Shown: in pieces, positions 22,002-31,703 of the stretch
Layout: the number at the start of each line of letters is the position of its first letter
Position numbering within the stretch: position 1 is the stretch's first letter
Source: Macrothele yani
Lineage: Eukaryota; Arthropoda; Arachnida; Araneae; Macrothelidae
Length of the DNA: 64,000 nucleotides
Direction of reading: 5' to 3'
Assembly: GCA_039090855.1 (NCBI GenBank)
Contig: CM077034.1
Coordinates: 230,705,005-230,769,004, forward strand
The notes under the pieces: model-generated
The model's database searches: none
The model's input: only the letters and a program-made list of their open reading frames with translations
Told to the model about the DNA's origin: nothing
Made by a program: the position numbers and the translations under genes

Positions 22002-23534
22002 CACTGCTGGACAATGGCTAATGACGGATCATGAAGGGCTATATAGCGCATAAAAAAGTAAGTGTGGTTGGATACCAAGTGAAATAAAATAATGTTACAA
22101 TGCCAGGACATTACAAGAAAGACAATTTATTGTGCTCTGAAATCCAGAAGGCTTTGGAACGTGTTCAAGGGACAAACAGGCCATTTTGTGCAGAATACGT
22201 AAACGTGAAAAAAATGCAATTACCGTCCGCAGGCGTAAGATGTCAATACGGGATATGGCCACCATGGAGGGCGATGCAAGATTGCACACGTCGTGTCATG
22301 CTTTGCACAACATTATCAAGCAGCTGTTGGGGTAATTTATCCCATTCCTCTGTCAGTGCACGGATGAGGGTGTCCTTGTTTATTGGAGGGCATTGGCGAC
22401 CAGCAAGACTCCTCCCCAAAGCATCCCACACATTTTCAATGGGATTCAGATCTGGAGAACGTGCTGGCCATACGAGGCGTTGAATATCCTCGCTCTCAAG
22501 ACACTCCTGGACAGCGACTGTTCGATGACATGTTGCGTTGTCGTCCATGAAAATGAATCTATCACCGACAGCACCACGGAACATGCGAACATGAGGAAGC
22601 AGAACATCATTAATGTATCGTTGGCCAGTCATAGTCCCAGTTGGAAGCACATAGAGGGACGTACGGCCATTGATCATGATGCCAGCCCATACCATGACAC
22701 TACATGTCGGATATCGGTCCCTTTCCTGTATGTTTGCTGGACAATATGCAGTACCACTATCACGCCAGATCAGTTGTCGTCGACAATCAGACGATAGACT
22801 GTATCTACTCTCATCTGAGAAGAGGACAGCAGACCAGTCGTTATCAGTCCAATTGCGATGTTGATGGCACCATTGCAAACGGGCGGTACGGTGACGTCTG
22901 GACAATGGGATGCACACAACAGGACGGCGGGCGTATAGTCCTCCTTCATGCAAACGTCTGGCGACAGTTTTTCGGGAGATCCGCTTGCCAGTAGCAGCCA
23001 TAAACTGATTTGCTACCTCACTAGCTGTGCTGCGCCGGTGTCTTTTTGTTGATAGCACTATGTACCGATCTTCTGCAGGTGTCGTACTGCGAACACGGCC
23101 TCCCCCGTGACGTTTGCTACACTCTCCATTTGTTTGAAATGATCTCCAAAGCCTTGAAACAACACTGTGGCTGACGTCGAACTCCCTGGCAACATCTGTT
23201 ATTTTTCGCCCTTCTTCAATCTTGCCAATAATACGGCCACGCGTAAAATCATCTAGGTGATGTCGGGAAGACATACTGAAAATTGCAAGTTCGTCAATTG
23301 ATTCTTTCCCTTTCAACTTTGCGTTTGAACAACAACGGTCAATACGCGTCAAATCCTTTATATCTCTTATCAGCGCTATGACGTCACGAACAAGTTCGGC
23401 AATCCAAAATTTGCATACGCACAACACGTCTTACTGTATCCCGCACTTATGCCAATTTCCACATTTTCCTGCCTTCCATTTTATGGTTGCTATCGTTGCT
23501 ACTGTCATCCGTCCTTAGCAATTGTCCGGCAGTG
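22002..23534 (-). mobile_element. Tc1-like element, family A, copy 2 (intact)
   Basis: The terminal repeats cactgctggacaatggctaa (22002) and the complement of cactgccggacaattgctaa (ending 23534) are bounded by TA at 22000-22001 and 23535-23536. The 1533-bp length and both ends match copies 1 and 3. It encodes an uninterrupted transposase. Confidence 0.95.
22243..23274 (-). CDS. Tc1-like transposase, intact (343 aa)
   Basis: A cut-and-paste DDE transposase expected to bind the terminal repeats of its element and insert at TA. The ATG at 23274 (MSSRHHLDDF) gives 343 residues, the usual Tc1 size; the open frame extends 51 codons further upstream without an earlier ATG. The paired helix-turn-helix DNA-binding region covers about residues 5-110, with GGGRVRS at 57-63. 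The catalytic residues are Asp154 (FSDESRY), Asp245 (MDDNATCH) and Glu280 (NPIENVWD), with 34 residues between the last two (DD34E). The C terminus is ALHGGHIPY. No stop or frameshift is seen. Whether it is active cannot be judged from sequence alone. Confidence 0.93.
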   Translation of the reverse strand: MSSRHHLDDFTRGRIIGKIEEGRKITDVAREFDVSHSVVSRLWRSFQTNGECSKRHGGGRVRSTTPAEDRYIVLSTKRHRRSTASEVANQFMAATGKRISRKTVARRLHEGGLYARRPVVCIPLSRRHRTARLQWCHQHRNWTDNDWSAVLFSDESRYSLSSDCRRQLIWRDSGTAYCPANIQERDRYPTCSVMVWAGIMINGRTSLYVLPTGTMTGQRYINDVLLPHVRMFRGAVGDRFIFMDDNATCHRTVAVQECLESEDIQRLVWPARSPDLNPIENVWDALGRSLAGRQCPPINKDTLIRALTEEWDKLPQQLLDNVVQSMTRRVQSCIALHGGHIPY

Positions 23535-23544
23535 TATTTATCAT

Positions 23545-24715
23545 ATTAGGAGTGCAACTTATTTCTCCGCCCCTAACGGCAAGCGATCATAGAACGTCGA
23601 CAAATGCAAATAGCTATGTGCGAAAATGGCTGATTGCAGCGCCATCGAACAGATTTCCAGGTAACCGTAACCGCTTGTGACAGTAGGGACGAAAGTTGAC
23701 GGTAAAAGCAATGTCCTTCGAGATGCAACATTTGAGGTACTGCCTCCTGTTCGCGTTTCAGCTGAAAGAAAAGTGCCCAGAAAATGATCTGTGCTGCTTT
23801 GGGTGAGGCTCCTGTTTCCTACAGTACGTGTAAGAAGTGGTTCCAGAGGTTTAATCAGAGAAATTTCGATCTCTGTGTTGCAGAACGTTCAGGACAGCCA
23901 CGGAAAGTTGACGATGAGAAACTGGAACAACTATTGGACGCGGATCCATGTCGCACACAGTCAGAGCTCGCCCAGGAACTCGGCAAGCCATTGCAAAGCG
24001 CCTGCACAAGCTTGGACGGATGCACAAGGAGGGCCGTTGGGTGCCCCACCAACTCACAGCTCCGAACAAGTCTAGGCGCTACGATGTTGCTGTGTCCTTG
24101 CTCTCCAGATTCAAGAAGAAGGATTTCCACCACAAGATTTTGACCTGTGATGAGAAGTGGATCTTCTGCGATAATCCTAAGCGGCGCAAATAGTGGGTTT
24201 GTCCAAGTCAGCCTACCACCAGTACTGCCAAACCCAATATCCATGCCAGGAAGTTGTTGCTGTGCATATGGTGGCATCAGCGCGATGTCGTACACTATGA
24301 GTTGCTCAAACCTGGTCAATGCTGAGCGTTATTGTGAGCAACTCATTCAGTGACGCAATGGAGGCGAAAAGGCCATACACCGGCAAGGGCAGAAGGTGGG
24401 TCCTGTTGCTTCAGGATAACGCGCGTCCTCACCCCGCGAAAACGACTTTAAACACGATCATCGACGTGGGATGGGAGATTTTGTCGCACGCGGCGTATTC
24501 TCCAGACTTCGCCCTGTCGAATTATCACCTCTTTCACTCCCTGCAACATCACCTGAGTGATACGATCTTCACTTCTGTCGAGGAGGTCAACACACAAGTA
24601 TTGATGACTTCATCAACTCGAAACAGTACTCTTTTTTTCGCAGTGGCATTCGGCACCTCCCAGACTGATGTCTCAAATGTATCCAACACGACAGAGATTA
24701 TTTTCCTGATTAGGT
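23545..24715 (+). mobile_element. mariner-like relic G
   Basis: The reading frames give CAALGEAPVSYSTCKKWFQR, FNQRNFDL, RKVDDEKLEQLLDADP, then RWVPHQLTAPNKSRRYDV and CDEKWIFCDN, and later LLQDNARPHPAKTTLN. The third catalytic position reads SNYHLF (Asn for Asp). At least three frameshifts and a stop after PKRRK break it. It begins just after Tc1 copy A2 (ttaggagtgcaac near 23549). No clear inverted repeats were found, so the ends are approximate. Confidence 0.75.
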
Positions 24716-24720
24716 AAGAA

Positions 24721-25038
24721 TTCGATTTGCTATAATTTAGTGTCAACGTGACGTGCCTGTGACCAAGAATCAAGTTGTCCAGCTAATACATGTAACATAA
24801 GGTGTGAACTGTAAACAGAATGAAACTGAAAATAACCCTCACTCCTCCAACTGTACCGCACAAACCATGCCGATATGAGAAACGATATGACTAATATTAA
24901 CAACATATCACCATACCGACAATGCACAACATTGAATAAACACTAAACAATAAGTTACACTCAGAGTGGCATGACCGAAATGCGGCAAATCCATAATCAG
25001 ATTATGATACTCTATTATACTGTATTTGTCTATAATCA
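24721..25038. other. No gene recognised
   Basis: A short unique-looking stretch between mariner relic G and Tc1-like copy A3. Nothing is recognised. Confidence 0.5.
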
Positions 25039-25040
25039 TA

Positions 25041-26580
25041 CACTGCCGGACAATTACTAAGGACGGATGACAATAGCAACGATAGCAACCATAAAATGGG
25101 AGGCAGGAAAATGTGGAAATTAGCATAAGTGCGGGATACAGTAAGACGTGTTGTGCGTATGCAAATTTTGGATTGCCGAACTTGTTCGTGACGTCATAGC
25201 GCTGATAAGAGATATAAAGGATTTGACGCGTATTGACCGTTGTTGTTCAAACGCAAAGTTGAAAGGGAAAGAATCAATTGACGAACTTGCAATTTTCAGT
25301 ATGTCTTCCCGACATCACCTAGATGATTTTACGCGTGGCCGTATTATTGGCAAGATTAAAGAAGGGCGAAAAATAACAGATGTTGCCAGGGAGTTCGACG
25401 TCAGCCACAGTGTTGTTTCAAGGCTTTGGAGATCATTTCAAACAAATGGAGAGTGTAGCAAACGTCACGGGGGAGGCCGTGTTCGCAGTACGACACCTGC
25501 AGAAGATCGGTACATAGTGCTATCAACAAAAAGACACCGGCGCAGCACAGCTAGTGAGGTAGCAAATCAGTTTATGGCTGCTACTGGCAAGCGGATCTCC
25601 CGAAAAACTGTCGCCAGACGTTTGCATGAAGGAGGACTATACGCCCGCCGTCCTGTTGTGTGCATCCCATTGTCCAGACGTCACCGTACCGCCCGTTTGC
25701 AATGGTGCCATCAACATCGCAATTGGACTGATAACGACTGGTCTGCTGTCCTCTTCTCAGATGAGAGTAGATACAGTCTATCGTCTGATTGTCGACTACA
25801 ACTGATCTGGCGTGATAGTGGTACTGCATATTGTCCAGCAAACACAGAAAAGGGACCGATATCCGACATGTAGTGTCATGGTATGGGCTGGCATCATGAT
25901 CAATGGCCGTACGCCCCTCTATGTGCTTCCAACTGGGACTATGACTGGCCAACGATACATTAATGTTGTTCTGCTACCTCATGTTCGCATGTTCCGTGGT
26001 GCTGTCGGTGATAGATTCATTTTCATTGGACGACAACGCAACATGTCATCGAACAGTCGCTGTCCAGGAGTGTCTTGAGAGCGAGGATATTCAACGCCTC
26101 GTATGGCCAGCACGTTCTCCAGATCTGAATCCCATTGAAAATGTGTGGGATGCTTTGGGGAGGAGTCTTGCTGGTCGCCAATGCCCTCCAATAAACAAGG
26201 ACACCCTCATCCGTGCACTGACAGAGGAATGGGATAAATTACCCCAACAGCTGCTTGATAATGTTGTGCAAAGCATGACACGACGTGTGGAATCTTGCAT
26301 CGCCCTCCATGGTGGCCATATCCCGTATTGACATCTTACGCCGGAACGCCTGCGGACGGTAATTGCATTTTTTTCACGTTTACGTATTCTGCACAAAATG
26401 GCCTATTTGTCCCTTGAACACGTTCCAAAGCCTTCTGGATTTCAGAGCACAATAAATTGTCTTTCTTGTAATGTCCTGGCATTCTGACATTATTTTATTT
26501 CACTTGGTATCCAACCACACTTACTTTTTTATGCGCTACATAGGCGTTTATGATCCGTCCTTAGGAATTGTCCAGCAGTG
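25041..26580 (+). mobile_element. Tc1-like element, family A, copy 3
   Basis: It begins cactgccggacaattactaa at 25041 and ends with the complement of cactgctggacaattcctaa at 26580. TA lies at 25039-25040 and 26581-26582. The length is 1540 bp and it is oriented opposite to copies 1 and 2. Confidence 0.94.
25301..26331 (+). pseudogene. Tc1-like transposase, family A, copy 3
   Basis: It starts MSSRHHLDDF and follows the intact copy to SGTAYCPAN. A 2-bp loss near 25847 then shifts the frame, and one extra base near 26027 (tttcattggac against tttcatggac) shifts it again; the rest reads DDNATCHRT to IPY. All three catalytic residues are still present but in different frames. Confidence 0.92.
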
Positions 26581-26711
26581 TAGTACCATTATGTACAACC
26601 GTAAGAACCATACAGACTACTGTGTCATGTATTAAAAAGATCTGAGTTACTGTTAAAATTTGAAGTCAGAAAGTCAAAAAATGGCACGTGGATGAAGGTC
26701 GAAGAGTCAGA

Positions 26712-26758
26712 AATCATAATCCATGAGGCCCATATCATGGGCCTCATTGATTATGATT
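26712..26758. repeat. Hairpin, 21-bp arms
   Basis: The arms 26712-26732 (aatcataatccatgaggccc...) and 26738-26758 are reverse complements with one mismatch and a five-base loop. It lies about 30 bp from a Tc1-like element. No function is evident. Confidence 0.85.
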
Positions 26759-26788
26759 TATAACCAAACTTTTGTCCAATAACATTTA

Positions 26789-27966
26789 CACTGAAGAGCA
26801 ATTGAATTAGAGACACCTGTCTAGTAACGTGTAGCACCACCTTTCGCCGTGATGACGGCGGCGATTCGTCTCGGCATGGACTCGACAAGACACCGGAAGC
26901 GTTGGGAAGCCCTACGGATCGACGACCCCTGAACAAGCTCCCACAGTTCACGAAGATTTGATGCAGGGGGGTCATCTCTCTCCATGGCATCCCAGGTCAG
27001 GTGACCTAGCTGGCCAAGGAAGCGAGGTCACGTCGGTGGAGTGTTCATCCAACCATTCGGATACAATTTGGGAGCTGCATTGTCTTGTTGCAGGATGAGG
27101 TCCCCAGTGGGATGTTGAAGACGCACAAACGGGAGCAAATGGTCGTGCAGGATATCCCGGTAACGTTGACCTGTGAGGGAAGATGTCACACGTACCAGGG
27201 GTCCCATTTCACTCCACGTAAACAGTCCCCAGACGAGAATGCCACCCCCACCAGCTTGAAGAGTACCCTGCTGGCAAGAAGGATCCATCGCTACATGTAG
27301 TTTGCGCCGTGCTCGTATCCTGTCATCCGCATGCACCAACGTGAATCTCGACTCAACAGTCCAGGCAACTTTTTCTCACATGTCTAGGGTCCAGTGGCGA
27401 TGTTCCCGCGCCCATGCTAATCTTTGCACCCTGTGATGTGCGGTCAGCAGCGGCACGCTCGTGGGACGATGGCTTCTGTACCCCATAGCGAGGAGATGGT
27501 TCCGGATGGTGTGGCTGCTTACACGTTTTTGTGCACCATCGTTAAATTGCCGAGTGGTTTCTTGAACTGTGGCTCGTCTATCCGCTGTTACAACGCGAGC
27601 TAGTCGACGATGAGCCCGCTCATCCACACGCTGTTGTCCACGGCAGTTGGCCTTTGCAGGGATGGTTTTACCGGATTCGATGTACTTACGGTGCACCTGT
27701 GACCCAGTGACTCGTGAAAATCCCAGTGCCTGCACGACATCCGAGATAGAGTGACCCATTCGTTGGGCCCCGACAATTTGCCCACGATCAAATGCGCTTA
27801 GATCCTTCGTCTTAGCCATTCTGCGTCCGACTCTTACTGATTCCTGTCGCATCACTTCTTATATTGTAGGATCGCTGCATACGTTATGTCGTTTCCGTTT
27901 ACAGGGCCGCCCACAGCGCCACATTTGCATAACGCCAGCTGTCTCTAATTCAATTGCTCTTCAGTG
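26789..27966 (-). mobile_element. Tc1-like element, family H, copy 1
   Basis: The inverted repeats cactgaagagcaattgaatt (26789) and the complement ending at 27966 are flanked by TA at 26787-26788 and 27967-27968; the length is 1178 bp. The transposase relic (27855 to 26821) keeps TKDLSAFDRGQIVGAQRMGH and a bipartite DNA-binding region. It has TGA in place of the Trp codon after LDM, and the first catalytic Asp is changed (TVESRF for TDESRF). QQDNAAP is present. The element ends 81 bp before the exon at 28048. Confidence 0.92.
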
Positions 27967-28047
27967 TACAACCAAACTTTTGTTCAAGAGTGTAGCATGT
28001 AGACTGTGTCTCGTGGTTAATTCAAAATCTGTGTTTCCTTGATATAG

Positions 28048-28213
28048 GCTATTTCCATCCTTGTTGCTTGTCTTGGGGTCCGTATTCTTTCTACCATGGT
28101 TGGCATCAGGACCCTTTTGGCCAGAACTGCCTGGAATCGAAGTGGAAAACTGCCGCCATTTTTGGTGGACCAACGTCCTCTTCATTAACAACTGGAAACC
28201 AGTAAACCAAATG
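28048..28213 (+). CDS. nrf-6: NRF-6-like acyltransferase gene, internal exon (second in window)
   Basis: The acceptor is tttccttgatatag ending at 28047 and the donor is gtatgt at 28214. The first base completes the Arg codon begun at 7980. The exon then encodes a hydrophobic helix (LFPSLLLVLGSVFFLPWL), the loop SGPFWPE, and ENCRHFWWTNVLFINN. The Cys-x-x-x-Trp-Trp-x-Asn-Leu/Val-Leu-x-Ile-Asn-Asn pattern is a hallmark of NRF-6 family proteins, just before a second conserved Cys. The exon ends in phase 0 on Met. It lies between a Tc1-like relic ending 81 bp upstream and about 0.8 kb of sequence with no recognised feature. Intron lengths on its two sides are 20,066 and 21,145 bp. Confidence 0.93.
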
Positions 28214-28989
28214 GTATGTTTGCAAACACTTCTCTTTCCAAAAAGCAATGCAACACTGCAAAACAAATTCTGTTGTGAGTGAATGATGCGAACTTTATGA
28301 TAAGAAAAGAAAACACAATATCCGCCAATATATCGAAATGTGAGTGATGTGTGTAGGGGTGGAAGCTCATTATGTTAATTAATGCTCATCGGCCAAACAA
28401 CACTGGCCCCCAGTGCTAATGAAAATTCCCCACAGCAGGAAGGAAACCCATTTGTAAGATTCTTTTTGTCTGGAGACTGTGTATCAACGAAAAGTTGAAG
28501 ACAGCCCGGCGTTCTTGCTCTCCCAGCTTTACTAGAAATGATCTGCTATTCAGGAGAGGGGAAGTAAAAATAATGGCAAGACATTCCAAGCATGAATTCA
28601 CTCTCAGGCTTGTTGAAAAGCTTAACAAAAATGTTTAATCAAAAGTAATCGTTCCGGCAGCTATTGCTCTTTGACCCGAGCTCCTGCAAGTGCAGTTCCA
28701 CGAAAAAAGGATCAGAGTCTCTTTTCATTAAAGAATACTCTTTCCTGCTAATACTCTTTGCCCGTTCTTTTTCTATCACAGACGTGAAAGTTTTTTAATC
28801 GTCGTAACCTTCCGTTCATCTCCCTTCCTTTGTTCCGGAAGCCATGCCTCGTGTTCTGTCCCGAACACGTGTTTTCTCAAATCGCTTTCTCCGTACGCCG
28901 TTACAGACCGACGTGTCTGCTTCCAACTCTTCCAACCACGATCGTTTTCCCCCGTGCACGTTCTACCACCAACTTTCTTTCCCAGCGCT
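28214..28989. other. Intronic, nothing recognised
   Basis: This is the least repeat-rich part of the introns. No transposon ends, RNA genes or splice-bounded exons were found. Confidence 0.5.
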
Positions 28990-29945
28990 GACACCCAGCA
29001 CTCTCCTTCAATCGTTCCCAGCTCTGGCTGTCCGTGCTGCTTCCCAGCACTCTTCAAACCGTTTCCCAGCTCTGGCTGTCCGTGCTGCTTCCCAGCACTC
29101 CTCAAACCGTCCCCAGCTCTGGCTGTCCGTCGACCGTTCCCAGCTCTGGCTGTCCGTGCTGCTTCCCAGCACTACTCAAACCGTTCCCCAGCTCTCGCTG
29201 TCCGTCCACCGTTCCCAGCTCTGGCTGTCCGTGCTGCTTCCCAGCACTCCACAAACCGTTCCCCAGCTCTGGCTGTCCGTCGACCTTTCCCAGCTCTGGC
29301 TGTTCGTGCTGCTTCCCAGCACTCCTCAAACCGTTCCCCAGCTCAGGCTGTCCGTGCTGCTTCCCAGCACTCCTCAAACCGTTCCCCAGCTCTGGCTGTC
29401 CGTGCTGCTTCCCAGCACTTCTCAAACCGTTCCCCAGCTCTGACTGTCCGTCGACCGTTCCCAGCACTCCTCAAACTGTTCCCCAGCTCTGGCTGTCCGT
29501 CGACCGTTCCCAGCTCTGGCTGTCCGTGCTGCTTCCCAGCACTCCTCAAACTGTTAACAGCTCTGGCTGTCCGTGCTGCTTCCCAGCACTCCTCAAACCG
29601 TTCCCCAGCTCTGGCTGTCCGTCGACCGTTCCCAGATCTGGCTGTCCGTGCTGCTTCCCAGCACTCCTCAAACCGTTCCCCAGCTCTGGCTGTCCGACGA
29701 CCGTTCCCAGCTCTGGCTGTCCGTGCTGCTTCCCAGCACTCCTCAAACCGTTCCCCAGCTCGCGCTGTCCGTCCACCGTTCCCAGCTCTGGCTGTCCGTG
29801 CTGCTTCCCAGCACTCCGCAAACCGTTCCCCATCTCTGGCTGTCCGTCGACCGTTCCCAGCTCTGGCTGTCAGTGCTGCTTCTCAGCACTCCTCAAACCG
29901 TTCCCCAGCTCGCGCTGTCCGTCCACCGTTCCCAGCTCTGGCTGA
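28990..29945. repeat. GC-rich minisatellite, basic period about 75 bp
   Basis: Two blocks alternate: cagctctggctgtccgt and gctgcttcccagcactcctcaaaccgttcc. The combination repeats about every 75 bp, with irregular use of single and double blocks. Because the period is a multiple of three, both strands stay open for hundreds of codons (PALAVRRPFPALAVRAASQH on plus, GQPELGNGLRSAGKQH on minus). The repetitive translation, lack of splice logic and variable block order argue against a gene. Confidence 0.92.
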
Positions 29946-30583
29946 CTGTCTCCTGTCTTCCTTCCTAACTCCTATCCTGAAGCTCCCCCCCGTAACTTCT
30001 CCTCACCTCCTGATTGGCTCCTGCCTTCCTCGCCAGTGGTGTTTCCTCTCTTTTCTAGTAGCGGCGACCCCCCCCGCGCTTCTTGGTGCCCCCTACCCTT
30101 TTCTCCTTGACCTGTGCATTCCGGCGCTGACCTTGAGCTATCCCCTTTCTGACCTCTAGCTATCTCCTCGTCCACCTTTAGCTCCTGTGTGCCCTGCAGC
30201 TTGCATTCCCCCCGGCCAGGAACAATATCGGTGCCTCCGTGAATACAGTCGTCATGACAAATAGGCACATCAGAATATCGCCTGCCTGGTACATTTCCAC
30301 GTTTAACATCCGTTCTAAAAAATACACCTGAAAATAGTTGTTCTGAAATGTTCATATCTTGTAAGATCCTGGTGATTTAATGTCCATCACACGATTTACA
30401 TAGGGGCATAATTTATCGCCCCTGCAATGTGGTTTCATTTCGTGTTGCCTCATCCGTTAAGGGCGTACAGGTTAGTCTATTGAAGTTAGGGTTGTAGCCA
30501 AGGGGAGGGCTTTAGTGGTCTGGACACCTCCCGAAATTTTACACATTTTTTGTTTATTTTCATAGTCATTTCAAAATCATGTG
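29946..30583. other. No gene recognised
   Basis: The pyrimidine-rich sequence after the minisatellite (to about 30180) is followed by ordinary intronic sequence. Nothing is recognised. Confidence 0.5.
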
Positions 30584-31612
30584 CAGAGGTTGGACTGAAT
30601 AATGTAAACACCTAGGAAATGGAGGTTTTACGTATCTTGTAGGGTGTGGGACCACCTTTGTCATTCAAAACCGCCTGAATCCTCCTTGGAATGGATGCAT
30701 GGAAATCCTGGATGGTGGTTAGGGGGATGTTACACCATTCTTCATGCAGAAACTGCGCTAGGTCTTTGAGAGACGCAGGAGGAGGAGGATAACGGGATAT
30801 TATTCTGTTTATCAACACAGACCACAGTGGTTCGATAATGTTTAAATCTGATGATTGGGGAGGCCAAGGAAGGTGTGTAAGTTCGTCTCATTCTCCTCCA
30901 ACCGCATTCTGAGCAAGGAAGGTGTGTAAGTTCGTCTCCAACCATATTCTGAGTTCTGTGAATTGGGACGTTATCATTTTGATAGAAGTCATCCCCTGCA
31001 ACAAACAATGCTTGAGCCAATGGATGGACTTGGTCGGCCAAAATGGTTTCATCCGCCCTTCCAGTCACCCGTCCTTTTAAGGTGATCAGGATACCTGCTG
31101 AAAACCACGACATGACTGCCCACAGCATGACAGAACCACCACCATGCTGCACTGTTGGGAGCTGAAGGTCTTTGTTGTACGCTTCTGACGGCCTTCTCCA
31201 CACGTAAACACGTCCTACGGTGGGGAATAGGGTAAATGTGGACTTATCCGACCACTATACACCTTTCCATGAATCGGCGGTTCATTTTGTATGCTCCTGG
31301 CAGCACTGATATCGCCGTTGTGCATTCATCCGGGTCACCAGAGGATTTGCAATAGCAGATCTGCAATGAATATCTAGTTTATGCAGTTCCTTGGGCACTG
31401 TTTTCGTTGATACTGTCCTCTGGAGATGCAGATTGAGCTCCGCACTCATTTTCGACGCCGTGGTTACGGGTAACAATCCTCTTTAATGCTCTCCTGCCGA
31501 TATCACTCAGGTTCGTCTTCCGGCTGCTGTTGTGTTTCGCAGACGAGGTTTTTGCCACGAGCACGGCATGCTGTCATGACGTTAGACAGTAGCTCTGGAT
31601 ACCTCCACTAAC
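30584..31612 (-). mobile_element. Tc1-like relic I
   Basis: The minus-strand pieces read SAELNLHLQRTVSTKTVPKE, then MNAQRRYQCCQEHTK, VWRRPSEAYN and VQHGGGSVMLWAVMSW, then DFYQNDNVPIHRTQ and LAQFLHEEWCNIPL to LNDKGGPTPY. The SDES motif region is frame-broken. The left end resembles a Tc1 terminus (cagaggttggactgaat at 30584); the right end near 31612 is degraded. About 20 bp (aaggaaggtgtgtaagttcg) are duplicated at 30867 and 30914. Confidence 0.8.
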
Positions 31613-31703
31613 CTGGGGACTTTTATCACGTAGGCACCAACTAACCGGCCACCTCGCTCCTTCGTAGTCCGTTAGGTGGCCCATTTCGTCGTCAGCCTGA
31701 AAG

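Noticed and set aside
28954..30159. Plus-strand 400-codon frame rich in Ala, Pro and Ser
   Set aside because: It arises from the 75-bp minisatellite, and overlapping frames on both strands are equally long.
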